This document shows positions 9,301 through 16,460 of a DNA stretch of 59,124 nt, one piece after another. The stretch's first letter is position 1. The number at the start of each line of letters is the position of its first letter. The notes under the pieces were generated by a model that saw only the letters and a program-made list of their open reading frames with translations, did not search any database and was not told where the DNA came from. The position numbers were made by a program, and so were the translations under genes. The DNA comes from DATGKD01 sp035294855 (GTDB taxonomy: Bacteria > Actinomycetota > Acidimicrobiia > Acidimicrobiales > UBA8190): positions 1-59,124 of the forward strand of contig DATGKD010000259.1 in NCBI GenBank assembly GCA_035294855.1, read 5' to 3'.

Positions 9301-10025
9301 GTGAGCATCGCGCCGACACCGGAGAGCCCGGCAGCCACCATCCAGGTGACGCGCGAGAGCCGGCGCACGGGGATGCCCAGGAGCAGGGCCCGCTCGTCCG
9401 AGTCCGCAGCTGCTCGGATCGCGATGCCGGTGTCGGTCCGCCCGAGGAACCACCACAGACCGGCGAGCACCACCGGCACGACCACCATGGCGACGACGTG
9501 GTTGCCGTTGAAGACGATGGGACCGACGTGGAACGCGAACGTGAATGGGGTGGTGAACGTCTTGAGCGGGGCCGTATGGGTGAACGCTGACGGAAGCCCG
9601 ATTTCGGCGGCCCCGATGATCTGCGCCACCCCCAGGGTGGCCACCGTGAGGATCAACCGGGGCGCACGGAAGAAGCGTCGGACGACGACCGCGTCCACGA
9701 CGGCACCCGTCCCCACGGCCGCGGCGAGCCCCACCACGAGGGCGAGGAAGTACGGGAGGTGCCAGCCGATGACCATCATCACGGCGATCGCCGCGGCCAG
9801 GCCACCGATGTCGGCCTGCGCGAAGTTGATGATGCGGGCCGAGCGGTAGACGAGGACGAGCCCGATCGCGACCAGGGAACTCAAGACGCCGAGGACCACG
9901 CCGTAGAGCACGACGCCGAAAGGGAGCCCCGACGGCAATGTCCGGGTGGCGACGAACCAAGCCGCCACGACAGCGACCGTGGTCCACGCGGCGCGCGCCG
10001 CGCTGGCGCCCGGTCGCCCGTTCAC
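6363..10025 (-). CDS. four-domain LIV-type ABC transporter (LivH-LivM-LivF-LivG fusion)
   Basis: One 1220-residue protein carries all membrane and ATPase parts of a branched-chain-amino-acid-type (HAAT) importer. Residues about 1-310 are a LivH-like permease. Residues 345-645 are a LivM-like permease (GWAGQVSLGQFAF; RDNERGAAAFGV). Residues 702-930 are a LivF-like ATPase (Walker A GTNGAGKST near 734, signature LSGGEQQ near 836, Walker B VLLIDEL near 860). Residues 960-1215 are a LivG-like ATPase (GANGAGKTT near 993, LSTGTRR near 1107, VLLLDEPSSG near 1127). Linkers of 20-55 residues join them. The GTG at 10025 lies one base after the stop of the upstream gene, so translation is probably coupled; the frame continues upstream but overlaps that gene. 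The divergent 11443 gene encodes the likely binding protein. The substrate (amino acid, amide or urea type) cannot be read. Confidence 0.88.
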   Translation of the reverse strand: MNGRPGASAARAAWTTVAVVAAWFVATRTLPSGLPFGVVLYGVVLGVLSSLVAIGLVLVYRSARIINFAQADIGGLAAAIAVMMVIGWHLPYFLALVVGLAAAVGTGAVVDAVVVRRFFRAPRLILTVATLGVAQIIGAAEIGLPSAFTHTAPLKTFTTPFTFAFHVGPIVFNGNHVVAMVVVPVVLAGLWWFLGRTDTGIAIRAAADSDERALLLGIPVRRLSRVTWMVAAGLSGVGAMLTAPILGPQVGVNAGPEFLLAPLTAAVVARMESLTVAFFVSLLIGVFQQAVFWSYPQSHTVDVAMFAVVWVALLLQRRRSARGDDSGLGGYVAVRQVRAIPSVLARLPEVRLGRALAVLVVLGFAAGIPFGLSTSDVTLLSYTAIYGLIAVSLVVLTGWAGQVSLGQFAFVGAGSATTGALLVHAHADLLLALVASAAVGGVTAVIVGIPALRMPGLMLAVATMAFAVPVSTYVLDPTYFPLINPSNVPAPVLFGRISLGNWTAFYELCLVLLVAGYLVARNFRRLRAGRVSVAVRDNERGAAAFGVRPYAAKLTAFCLSGALAGVAGGLYVVGQRGIGFSGYNPGLSIVVFTMVVVGGLGSLPGALLGALYVECAQYFLKNGAAQLLATGAGLLLLLMIVPGGLGEVVFRLRDRLLVALARVRRISVPSFTVRASASGESVHVPATDPVERVPVHTSGRHPLVTCDHLDASYGSLQVLFGVDLSVDQGEILALLGTNGAGKSTVLRVMAGLMPPVAGQLLYDGRDISREDTVSRVRAGLVMVPGGRGVFPSLTVMENLRLGGWLQRHDPESLRRQTSEVLELFAPLSRRLHTRAAELSGGEQQMLTLAQALLCRPKVLLIDELSLGLAPSVVAELLEVVRQLARSGTTVVLVEQSLNVAAALAARAVFLERGQVRFCGSTADLADRPGLARSVFLPEVSKFRRGPATDGSAPETNGSRRALEVRGVSRHFGGVAALNDVNLSGRAGEILGIIGANGAGKTTLFDICSGYLSPDTGSILLDGVDVTALSAAVRARRGMGRLFQDARLFPSMTVAETLAVAVDRHVGVRDPLANTLGLGAAFDAQEEAAGRVEELLSMVGLDAYRDSFVSELSTGTRRIVELAAALAHGPSVLLLDEPSSGIAQRESEALRHLLFDLRDRTGATLVVIEHDMPLLSSLAERLICMHLGEVIAEGTPGEVFDDEGVVAAYLGTEQAAIARSG

Positions 10026-10026
10026 G

Positions 10027-11223
10027 TCAGCCGCCTGCCCGCGGTGCCCGGGCGACAGGCCCCGCACCTTGGCGGACGACGGTCTCGGTTCCGGTCGAGA
10101 CGGTGCCGCCGTCGCACCCCGCCGCCGGCGCCGATGGCGCGAAACCGACGACGCCGGCGACCTCGCCGACGACCCTCGGAGCGAGCACTCCGAGGTAGCG
10201 GTGCTCCGTCGCCTCGAACGACGCCACGGCGCTGCAACCATCGAGTGTCGTGCCGACGAACGACACAGCTTGGAGCCCACCCGGCACCAGCCCCGACGCG
10301 GTTGCGAGCGCGCTCCACAGGGGTACGTCGGCCGGGAGGATCCCGCTGTCCGCCCACCACAGCCCGGCCTCGGAACCGGGCCGAACGAGTTGGCGAAGCG
10401 ATGCGACCGCGGCGATGGCGTCCTGCGTCGACGCCGACGCGCCGGCGCCTGGTGAGGGGCCAATGGCGACGGCGACCGCGTCGAACGCGGTGAGCTGCGC
10501 GACCACACCACTGGCCCAGGCGCTGAACGAACCCGGGGGGCCTCCAGATGCCGAGCCTGACACGGCGCTCCCGGGTACGAGGACGAGCCAGACGTTGGCG
10601 CCGGTTCTCCGAATGCGTTCCAACGAGGCGGCGAGCGGGCTCTGGACAACCGCCCCCTGCGCCAGTCCGACGACGACCGTCGGCCGATGCTGGTCGAGTC
10701 CGACCGTCACCCAACCGGGCCCCGGCGTCACCTCGTCTGTCCCGGGAATCAACAGCTGACGCGGCGCGTCGAGCCCCTGGGCACCGGATCCCGGCACACC
10801 GACGAGGTCCTCACAGATCGAGGTCACCTCCGTGAGGACCGTGTCGAGCGGGGTACCGGTCTGGGGGATCGGGATCGGGCACGGCGATGCCGGTGACGAC
10901 GGGGCGGGAGACGACGGCGTCGGAGTCGGCGGGAACGCGGGAGCGGGTTGTGCCCCCGGTGGACCCGGGGACCCGGGTGTCGACGACGTCGATGCCTCCA
11001 GCGTCGATGCCTCGAGGGCCGGTGAAGCGGGAGCTTGCGAGACGACGCGTGGACCGGCGCCTGCGGAGCCAACCGGGCCGGTCTCGCCCCCGGTGCCGAA
11101 GGCGATGGACCCGCCCACTCCCAACGGCAGGGTGGAGGGGAAGAACGTCGCCATCGTCGCCAGGAATCCGCCCGCGATCGCAATCGGGTAATAGCGGCGG
11201 GCCAGGTCGCCGAGACGGCTCAT
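10027..11223 (-). CDS. membrane-anchored secreted protein of unknown function, coupled to the LIV fusion
   Basis: About 398 residues from the ATG at 11223 (MSRLGDLARRYYPIAIAGGF). A positively charged start and one hydrophobic segment (about 11-35) suggest a signal or anchor. A Pro/Ser/Thr/Gly-rich linker to about residue 120 follows, then an alpha/beta extracellular domain of about 250 residues (VTVGLDQHRPTVVVGLAQG; LWWADSGILP). I recognise no family. Cys residues near 115, 136, 335 and 367 could form disulfides. The frame is open a further 19 codons upstream, but the later ATG gives the better N-terminus. The gene ends one base before the transporter fusion start, so it is the first gene of that operon. 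A periplasmic accessory to uptake is possible but only inferred. Confidence 0.65.
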   Translation of the reverse strand: MSRLGDLARRYYPIAIAGGFLATMATFFPSTLPLGVGGSIAFGTGGETGPVGSAGAGPRVVSQAPASPALEASTLEASTSSTPGSPGPPGAQPAPAFPPTPTPSSPAPSSPASPCPIPIPQTGTPLDTVLTEVTSICEDLVGVPGSGAQGLDAPRQLLIPGTDEVTPGPGWVTVGLDQHRPTVVVGLAQGAVVQSPLAASLERIRRTGANVWLVLVPGSAVSGSASGGPPGSFSAWASGVVAQLTAFDAVAVAIGPSPGAGASASTQDAIAAVASLRQLVRPGSEAGLWWADSGILPADVPLWSALATASGLVPGGLQAVSFVGTTLDGCSAVASFEATEHRYLGVLAPRVVGEVAGVVGFAPSAPAAGCDGGTVSTGTETVVRQGAGPVARAPRAGG

Positions 11224-11383
11224 CGGGGCGAGGAGCACCAGCCCCGTGGGGGGCTCCCCACCAGCTCCTCCCCCGGCCATCCTCGGGGAAACGCCCCTTG
11301 TGCAGCTTCCTTGTGTGTCGCGGACGCGCCCCGCAGCGCGCTGCGACCACGCCCGGGGAGCAGAAGATCGGCAGGCGACGGGC

Positions 11384-11437
11384 GTTCCCCTCCCCGGAGA
11401 AGGCGGGCCGACGTCCGTCCGCGTCCGGGGAGGGAAC
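11384..11437. promoter_or_regulatory. inverted repeat over the ribosome site of the binding-protein gene
   Basis: GTTCCCCTCCCCGGA (11384-11398) and TCCGGGGAGGGAAC (11424-11437) are inverted copies, with one bulged base and a 25-base loop. The right arm contains the GGGGAGGGA that serves as ribosome binding site for the GTG at 11443. As RNA this stem would hide that site. As DNA it could be an operator in the 219-bp divergent promoter region. Confidence 0.5.
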
Positions 11438-11442
11438 TCGTC

Positions 11443-13137
11443 GTGGACCCCGTGCCGTCTGCACCCGCCCGGGTGTTCGACGCGGCGACGAAGCGGTACA
11501 TCGTCAAGACGCTCACGCGCTGGTCGCCGCTGGTCGCCGCGACCGTGACCCTCGCCCTCGTGGTCGCCCTGACGTCCCCGCCGCTGCGGGCCGGTTCCTC
11601 ACGAGCGCAGCACCAGGCCGGCCCTTCGCTGATCGGGGGCGCGGCCGGTTCCACTCAGAGCGGTGGCCCGGCGACCTCGACCGGGGGCAATGGGACCGGT
11701 GGCACGTCGGGGGCAGTGACGGCCGGGGCGGGGGTGGGGTCACCGGGCACGACGCGGACCGGGGTCAATTGCGGCCCGAGCGCCAGGCAGTTCGCGTGGT
11801 CCGCGTACGCCCCGGTGTGCGCGCCGGCATTTCACGGTTCGAACGGCGGAGCCACTTCCCATGGGGTCACCGGCACGACCATCACCATCAGCTACCGCAA
11901 GCCGAACTCGGTCCAGCAATCCGCGGCGCAGTCCCTCGCCGGTGACGCCTATCCCAACGACGACGCGCTGATCGCGGACATGCAGACCTACCTTCGCTTC
12001 TTCAACGCGCAGTTCGAGCTCTACGGGCGCAAGGTTCAGCTCCTTCCCTACCAGGGCCAGGGCGACTTCTTGCAGGAGGACCAGGGACAGGGTCTCGCGG
12101 CGACCCAGGCGGATGCCCAGAGTGCGTCCGACGAGGGTGCCTTCGCAGACGTGACCATGCCGCTGTTCGGATCGCAGTTCTATGAGCAGGACCTGGCCGA
12201 GGCGGGGGTGGTCGCCGTCGGGGGGCTCGGGTTTCCGACGCAGTGGTACCAGCAGTACTCGCCGTACGAGTACTCCGTCACTCCGACCGGCACCGCCGGC
12301 GCGGACGGATTCGTCAACATCGCGTGCAACCGCATGGCCGGCCTTCCGGCGATCTTCGCCGGCGACAGCTTGTACCAGAGCCAGGTGCGGAGGTTCGGGT
12401 TCATCGGGCCCGACAACCCGGAGTACGTGGCCGTGGGCGACCTCGTGCAGAACGGCCTGCAACAGACGTGTGGCGTGCCTCTGGCCAAGCGCGTGACCTA
12501 CTCGATCAACGTGACGTCCTTCGAGCAGCAGGCGGTGAGCGTGGTCGCCCAGATGAAACAAGCGGGCGTGACGACGGTCATCTGCGGGTGCGACCCCCTC
12601 TTCCCGATCCTGCTCACCCAAGCCGCCGACCAACAGCAGTACCGTCCCGAGTGGCTCGGCATCGGGTGGTACGACCCCCAGGGGAGGCTTCCCGCCCAGG
12701 ACCAGATGGCACACACCCTGTCGCAGGAAGGGCTGTACCCGCCCGCCGCGAGCACCGAAGCCGCCAAGGTCTTCCAAATGGCCGCGCCGGGAAGCGCGCC
12801 GCAGGAGCAGTACTACGCGGTGGCGTACTACACGATGCTGTATCTGTTCGACGCGTTGCAGGCTGCCGGGCCGAACCTGAACCCGCAGACGTTCCAACAA
12901 GGGGTCTTCTCGATGCCGGCATCCACGCCCGGTGACGTCGGCACGTGGCAGGGCGGCCCGCAGGCCTTCTCCCCGGCGCGGACGACCCAAATCGGGTGGT
13001 GGAATCCCAACGCCACCTCCAACTTCGACGGCAAGCAGGGCGCGTGGGAGAGCTGCGAGGGCGGACGGTGGTTCGGCTTCCTGGATCCGAACGCCTGGCA
13101 GCCCGATCACACGCAATTGGCCTGCCTCGGACGCTGA
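11443..13137 (+). CDS. LIV-type ABC transporter substrate-binding protein
   Basis: A 564-residue exported protein of the type 1 periplasmic-binding fold. Residues 24-45 are a hydrophobic signal or anchor (LVAATVTLALVVALTSPP). A Gly/Ser/Thr-rich linker follows to about 100. The family segment NCGPSARQFAWSAYAPVC is next, then the two-lobed domain (from HGVTGTTITISYRKP to the end). No lipobox Cys follows the hydrophobic stretch, so it looks anchored or released rather than a lipoprotein. The GTG at 11443 is chosen for the GGGGAGGGA 7 bases upstream; the frame stays open to 11035 but without coding character. It is divergent from the fused transporter operon and is its presumed binding partner. 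Confidence 0.82.
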   Translation: MDPVPSAPARVFDAATKRYIVKTLTRWSPLVAATVTLALVVALTSPPLRAGSSRAQHQAGPSLIGGAAGSTQSGGPATSTGGNGTGGTSGAVTAGAGVGSPGTTRTGVNCGPSARQFAWSAYAPVCAPAFHGSNGGATSHGVTGTTITISYRKPNSVQQSAAQSLAGDAYPNDDALIADMQTYLRFFNAQFELYGRKVQLLPYQGQGDFLQEDQGQGLAATQADAQSASDEGAFADVTMPLFGSQFYEQDLAEAGVVAVGGLGFPTQWYQQYSPYEYSVTPTGTAGADGFVNIACNRMAGLPAIFAGDSLYQSQVRRFGFIGPDNPEYVAVGDLVQNGLQQTCGVPLAKRVTYSINVTSFEQQAVSVVAQMKQAGVTTVICGCDPLFPILLTQAADQQQYRPEWLGIGWYDPQGRLPAQDQMAHTLSQEGLYPPAASTEAAKVFQMAAPGSAPQEQYYAVAYYTMLYLFDALQAAGPNLNPQTFQQGVFSMPASTPGDVGTWQGGPQAFSPARTTQIGWWNPNATSNFDGKQGAWESCEGGRWFGFLDPNAWQPDHTQLACLGR

Positions 13138-13155
13138 GCGCGGGCGGAAAAACCG

Positions 13156-13209
13156 CTGGCAGGGCCCGTAACCATCGTGTAACGTCGCAGACCGGCCCGC
13201 TTCCGGGCC
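13156..13209 (+). promoter_or_regulatory. possible promoter and leader hairpin of the r-protein cluster
   Basis: CTGGCA (13156-13161) and TAACGT (13180-13185), 18 bases apart, could be -35 and -10 boxes. A small stem follows at once: GGCCCG (13194-13199) pairs with CGGGCC (13204-13209). This would give rplC a leader of about 210 bases; the rest of 13138-13402 shows nothing recognisable. Confidence 0.3.
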
Positions 13210-13402
13210 CGTAAGCCGATTCGACGTCTTCGAGCGCCCGCCGAGCCCGGCGGGGACCTCGGGGCAGAACATGGCGAGCGCTCCGCTCGGGTCCCCCGGG
13301 CGGAGCGTTGACATGCAAGCGGGGCCCTCGAGGCACCGACCAGCTCACCGGGGTACCGCCGCGGGCGGTGCCCCTCCATGGACACGGAAGGACCCACCCA
13401 GC

Positions 13403-14059
13403 GTGGCGACCAAGGCGATCGTCGGCGAGAAAGTCGGCATGACCCAGGTCTGGGACGAGAACAACCGCGCCGTGCCGGTGACGGTCCTGAAGGTCGCGCC
13501 CATGCGGATCGTCCAGGTCAAGACGCCCGAGCGCGAGGGCTACGGGGCACTCCAGGTGACCTGGGGGTTCCAGAAGGCGAACGCGCTCACCAAGCCCGAG
13601 CGCGGGCACTTCGACGCCGCGGGCGTGGAGCCCGGACGGAAGCTCGTCGAGCTGCGCCTCGACGACACGACCGGGTTCGAGGTCGGCCAGCAGCTGACAG
13701 CCGACGTCCTCCAGCCGGGCGAGCGGGTCGACGCCACCGCGGTGTCCAAGGGCAAGGGCTTCACCGGCGCCATGAAGCGCCACAACTTCAAGGGCCAGGG
13801 CGCCGCGCACGGCAACCACAAGAAGCACCGGTCCCCGGGCTCGGTGGGGGCGTGCGCCACTCCGGCCCGGGTCTTCAAGGGCACGCGCATGGCCGGACGG
13901 GTGGGCGCCCAGCAGGTCACGACGCTCAACCTCGAGGTAGTCCAGGCGGACGCCGAACGGGAGCTCGTCCTGGTGAAGGGGGCGGTGCCGGGCCCCCGTG
14001 GCGCCGTCGTCGTGCTGCGCGACAGCGTCAAGGGCTCGAACGGGGCGAAGTCGTCATGA
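13403..14059 (+). CDS. rplC: 50S ribosomal protein L3
   Basis: An early-assembly protein of the large subunit whose long loop reaches toward the peptidyl-transferase centre. The 218-residue product has the conserved start AIVGEKVGMTQVWD and the loop KGKGFTGAMKRHNFKGQG followed by HRSPGSVGACATP. The GTG at 13403 is taken because conservation begins there and a GGAAGGA run lies about 10 bases before. The stop overlaps the rplD ATG (ATGA). It heads the r-protein cluster: rpsJ, which usually precedes it, is not in front. Confidence 0.95.
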   Translation: MATKAIVGEKVGMTQVWDENNRAVPVTVLKVAPMRIVQVKTPEREGYGALQVTWGFQKANALTKPERGHFDAAGVEPGRKLVELRLDDTTGFEVGQQLTADVLQPGERVDATAVSKGKGFTGAMKRHNFKGQGAAHGNHKKHRSPGSVGACATPARVFKGTRMAGRVGAQQVTTLNLEVVQADAERELVLVKGAVPGPRGAVVVLRDSVKGSNGAKSS

Positions 14060-15018
14060 CCCAGACGATGTCCGACCGCCAAGGGCACCCCGGGACCGGC
14101 ACCCGCCGCCGGACGAGGCCGGAACCGGCGCGGCGGGTCGTGGCCCGCCGGCGGGTGGACGGCACCGTGATCGACGCCGTGGCGCTCGACCCGCAGCTCT
14201 TCGGCATCGAGCCCAACACGGCCGTCCTCCACCAGGTGATCACCGCCCAGCTGGCCGCGGCTCGCTCCGGCACGCAGTCGACCAAGACGAGGTCCGAGGT
14301 GCGCGGCGGCGGCACCAAGCCCTTCCGCCAGAAGGGCACCGGCCGGGCCCGCCAGGGCTCGATCCGGGCGCCGCAGTGGACCGGCGGCGGCATCGCCCTC
14401 GGGCCCAAGCCTCGCTCGTACCGGCAACGCACGCCGAAGAAGATGATCCGCCTGGCGCTCGCCTCCGCGCTGTCGGACCGGGCGGGCTCGGGACGCGTGG
14501 CGCTCGTCGACGAATGGAGCTTCCCGGCTCCGAAGACCAAGGACGCCGTGTCCGCCCTCGCCGCCTTGGGCCTGCGCGGCAAGGTGCTCGTCGTGCTCGG
14601 CCCCGACGACGGGATCCCCGACCGGTCGTTCGCGAACCTGCGCGACGTGCGCCGCGTGCAGCGCACCGAGCTGAACGCCTACGACGTCGTGCGTGCCGAT
14701 TGGGTGGTCTTCACCGACACGACCCTTCCCGGCGAGACGTCGTCGGCAAAGGTCGACGAAGCCGCCGAGCTCCCCGAGCCCATCGTCAAAGCGCCCGCCG
14801 TCCACCCGGCCCCCAGGTCCCGGCGGACCAGGGCGCGTTCGGCCCGCTCGAGCAGCACGACGGCGCCCGAGACCGAGGCCTCCGACGGCACCGAGGACGG
14901 GGGCGCCTCCGCCCACGCGGCCGCCGACGAGGTGGGTGCGGCCGATCCCGCGGGCGAAGGTGCCGATGTCGCGGGTGCAACCGAGGCAGAGACCTCGGAC
15001 GCCGAGGGGGACGAGTGA
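14056..15018 (+). CDS. rplD: 50S ribosomal protein L4 with long C-terminal tail
   Basis: L4 lines the peptide exit tunnel and in some bacteria also represses its operon. The 320-residue product has the tunnel-loop signature STKTRSEVRGGGTKPFRQKG and GRARQGSIRAPQW. Usual length is about 205-220. Here an Arg-rich extension of about 35 residues precedes the core, and residues from about 224 onward are an Ala/Glu/Asp/Ser-rich low-complexity tail (ending EAETSDAEGDE) with a basic patch. Starts by ATGA overlap with rplC and ends in a GTGA overlap with rplW. The tail is in frame and in normal codon use, so it is not an obvious frameshift. Confidence 0.95.
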   Translation: MTQTMSDRQGHPGTGTRRRTRPEPARRVVARRRVDGTVIDAVALDPQLFGIEPNTAVLHQVITAQLAAARSGTQSTKTRSEVRGGGTKPFRQKGTGRARQGSIRAPQWTGGGIALGPKPRSYRQRTPKKMIRLALASALSDRAGSGRVALVDEWSFPAPKTKDAVSALAALGLRGKVLVVLGPDDGIPDRSFANLRDVRRVQRTELNAYDVVRADWVVFTDTTLPGETSSAKVDEAAELPEPIVKAPAVHPAPRSRRTRARSARSSSTTAPETEASDGTEDGGASAHAAADEVGAADPAGEGADVAGATEAETSDAEGDE

Positions 15019-15311
15019 CGAAAGACGCCACCGACATCCTCATCCGCCCCATCGTGTCGGAGAAGTCGTACGCGCTCATGGAGTCGGGCGTGTACGTGTT
15101 CGTCGTGGCGCCGGAGTCCACCAAGATCGACGTCCGCCGCGCCGTGGAGACCACATTCGGCGTGCGGGTCGCGAGCGTGAACACCCTCAACCGCAAGGGC
15201 AAGAAGCGTCGCAACCGCCGGACCAACACCGTCGGCACCCGGTCCGACACCAAGCGGGCAGTGGTCACGCTGGCCGGCGGCGACCGGATCGACCTCTTCG
15301 AGAAGAGCTGA
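15015..15311 (+). CDS. rplW: 50S ribosomal protein L23
   Basis: A 98-residue protein of the tunnel exit, docking site for trigger factor and SRP. Conserved features are ILIRPIVSEKSYALMESG at the N-terminus, the FVVAPESTKIDVRRAVE segment and the basic loop NRKGKKRRNRR. The GTG at 15015 overlaps the rplD stop (GTGA). Length is typical. It is cotranscribed with rplB, which follows after 13 bases. Confidence 0.95.
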   Translation: MTKDATDILIRPIVSEKSYALMESGVYVFVVAPESTKIDVRRAVETTFGVRVASVNTLNRKGKKRRNRRTNTVGTRSDTKRAVVTLAGGDRIDLFEKS

Positions 15312-15324
15312 GAGGACTCGGCCC

Positions 15325-16161
15325 GTGCCACTCCGCAAGCGCAAGCCCACCAGCCCCGGGCGCCGGTTCCAGACCGCGTCCGACTTCACCGAGGTCACCC
15401 GCAACCGGCCCGAGCGATCGCTCGTCGGTCCCAAGCCGTCCACCGGCGGCCGCAACGCCTACGGGCGCAAGACGGCGCGCCACCGTGGCGGCGGCCACAA
15501 GCAGCGGTACCGCATCATCGACTTCAAGCGCGACAAGGACGGGGTCCCCGCCAAGGTGGCGGCGATCGAGTACGACCCCAACCGCAACGCGCGCATCGCG
15601 CTGCTCCACTACCGCGACGGGGAGAAGCGCTACATCCTCGCCCCCTCGCAGGTACGGGTGGGCGACATCTTGGCGAGCGGGCAGGGGGCGGAGATCCGTC
15701 CGGGCAACGCCTTGCCCCTGCGCTACATCCCGGTGGGGTCGACGGTGCACAACATCGAGCTGCGCCCCGGCCAGGGGGGCAAGTTGGCGCGCGGTGCGGG
15801 GATGAGCGCTCAGCTCGTCGCCAAGGAGGGCCTGTTCGCCACGCTGCGCCTGCCCTCCACCGAGATGCGGCGGGTCCCGATCGACTGCCGCGGCACCCTG
15901 GGCGAAGTGGGCAACCCCGAGGCCGAGCTGGTGTCGATCGGCAAGGCGGGCCGCAACCGGTGGAAGGGCGTGCGTCCCCAGACGCGCGGCGTGGCCATGA
16001 ACCCGGTCGACCATCCGCTCGGGGGCGGGGAGGGCAAGTCGTCCGGAGGACGCCATCCGGTGTCGCCGTGGGGCAAGCCCGAGGGCCGTACCCGTGCGCG
16101 CCACAAGCCGTCGGACCAGATGATCGTTCGCCGGCGCCGCAGCCGCGGCGCCCGCCGCTGA
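15325..16161 (+). CDS. rplB: 50S ribosomal protein L2
   Basis: The 278-residue L2, needed for subunit joining and peptidyl transfer. The conserved C-terminal region reads AMNPVDHPLGGGEG. His230, equivalent to the functionally important His229 of E. coli, is kept. The second histidine of the usual DHPHGGGEG is Leu232 (CTC at 16018-16020). The rest is canonical (TGGRNAYGRKTARHRGGGHK; GGRHPVSPWGKPEGRTR). GTG start, preceded by GAGAGGA. Confidence 0.95.
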   Translation: MPLRKRKPTSPGRRFQTASDFTEVTRNRPERSLVGPKPSTGGRNAYGRKTARHRGGGHKQRYRIIDFKRDKDGVPAKVAAIEYDPNRNARIALLHYRDGEKRYILAPSQVRVGDILASGQGAEIRPGNALPLRYIPVGSTVHNIELRPGQGGKLARGAGMSAQLVAKEGLFATLRLPSTEMRRVPIDCRGTLGEVGNPEAELVSIGKAGRNRWKGVRPQTRGVAMNPVDHPLGGGEGKSSGGRHPVSPWGKPEGRTRARHKPSDQMIVRRRRSRGARR

Positions 16162-16180
16162 GCACGGGCGGAGGAGCACG

Positions 16181-16459
16181 ATGCCGCGCAGCCTGAAGAA
16201 GGGACCTTTCGTCGACGACCACCTCTTGAAGAAGGTGGACGCTCTCAACTCGACCAACGAGAAGCGGGTCATCCGCACGTGGTCGCGGCGCTCGACGATC
16301 ATCCCCGACATGGTCGGTCACACGATCGCCATCCACGACGGGCGCAAGCACGTCCCGGTGTACATCACCGAGTCGATGGTCGGGCACAAGCTGGGAGAGT
16401 TCGCCATGACGCGGACCTTCCGCTACCACGCCGGCCAGGAGCGGCAGGCGAGGCGGTGA
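16181..16459 (+). CDS. rpsS: 30S ribosomal protein S19
   Basis: A 92-residue protein of the small-subunit head, partner of S13 near the A-site finger. It starts MPRSLKKGPFVDDHLLKKV and contains TWSRRSTIIPDMVGHTIA and HKLGEFAMTRTFRYH, all diagnostic. ATG with a GGAGGA site about 6 bases before. One base separates its stop from rplV. Confidence 0.95.
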   Translation: MPRSLKKGPFVDDHLLKKVDALNSTNEKRVIRTWSRRSTIIPDMVGHTIAIHDGRKHVPVYITESMVGHKLGEFAMTRTFRYHAGQERQARR

Positions 16460-16460
16460 G

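Noticed and set aside
6471..9590. A 1039-codon open frame on the plus strand opposite the LIV fusion
   Set aside because: It is antisense to a gene with clear ABC transporter motifs. The product is rich in Arg/His/Gln/Glu without hydrophobic pattern or known motifs, as expected for the reverse frame of a high-GC gene.
10026..10649. A longer N-terminus for the LIV fusion
   Set aside because: The extra 208 codons overlap the preceding gene in another frame and give Arg/Ser/Pro-rich sequence. The GTG at 10025 begins a normal LivH N-terminus.
13271..13402. Extension of L3 upstream to an ATG at 13271
   Set aside because: The added residues are not part of L3 and lack a ribosome site. L3 conservation starts at the GTG at 13403.
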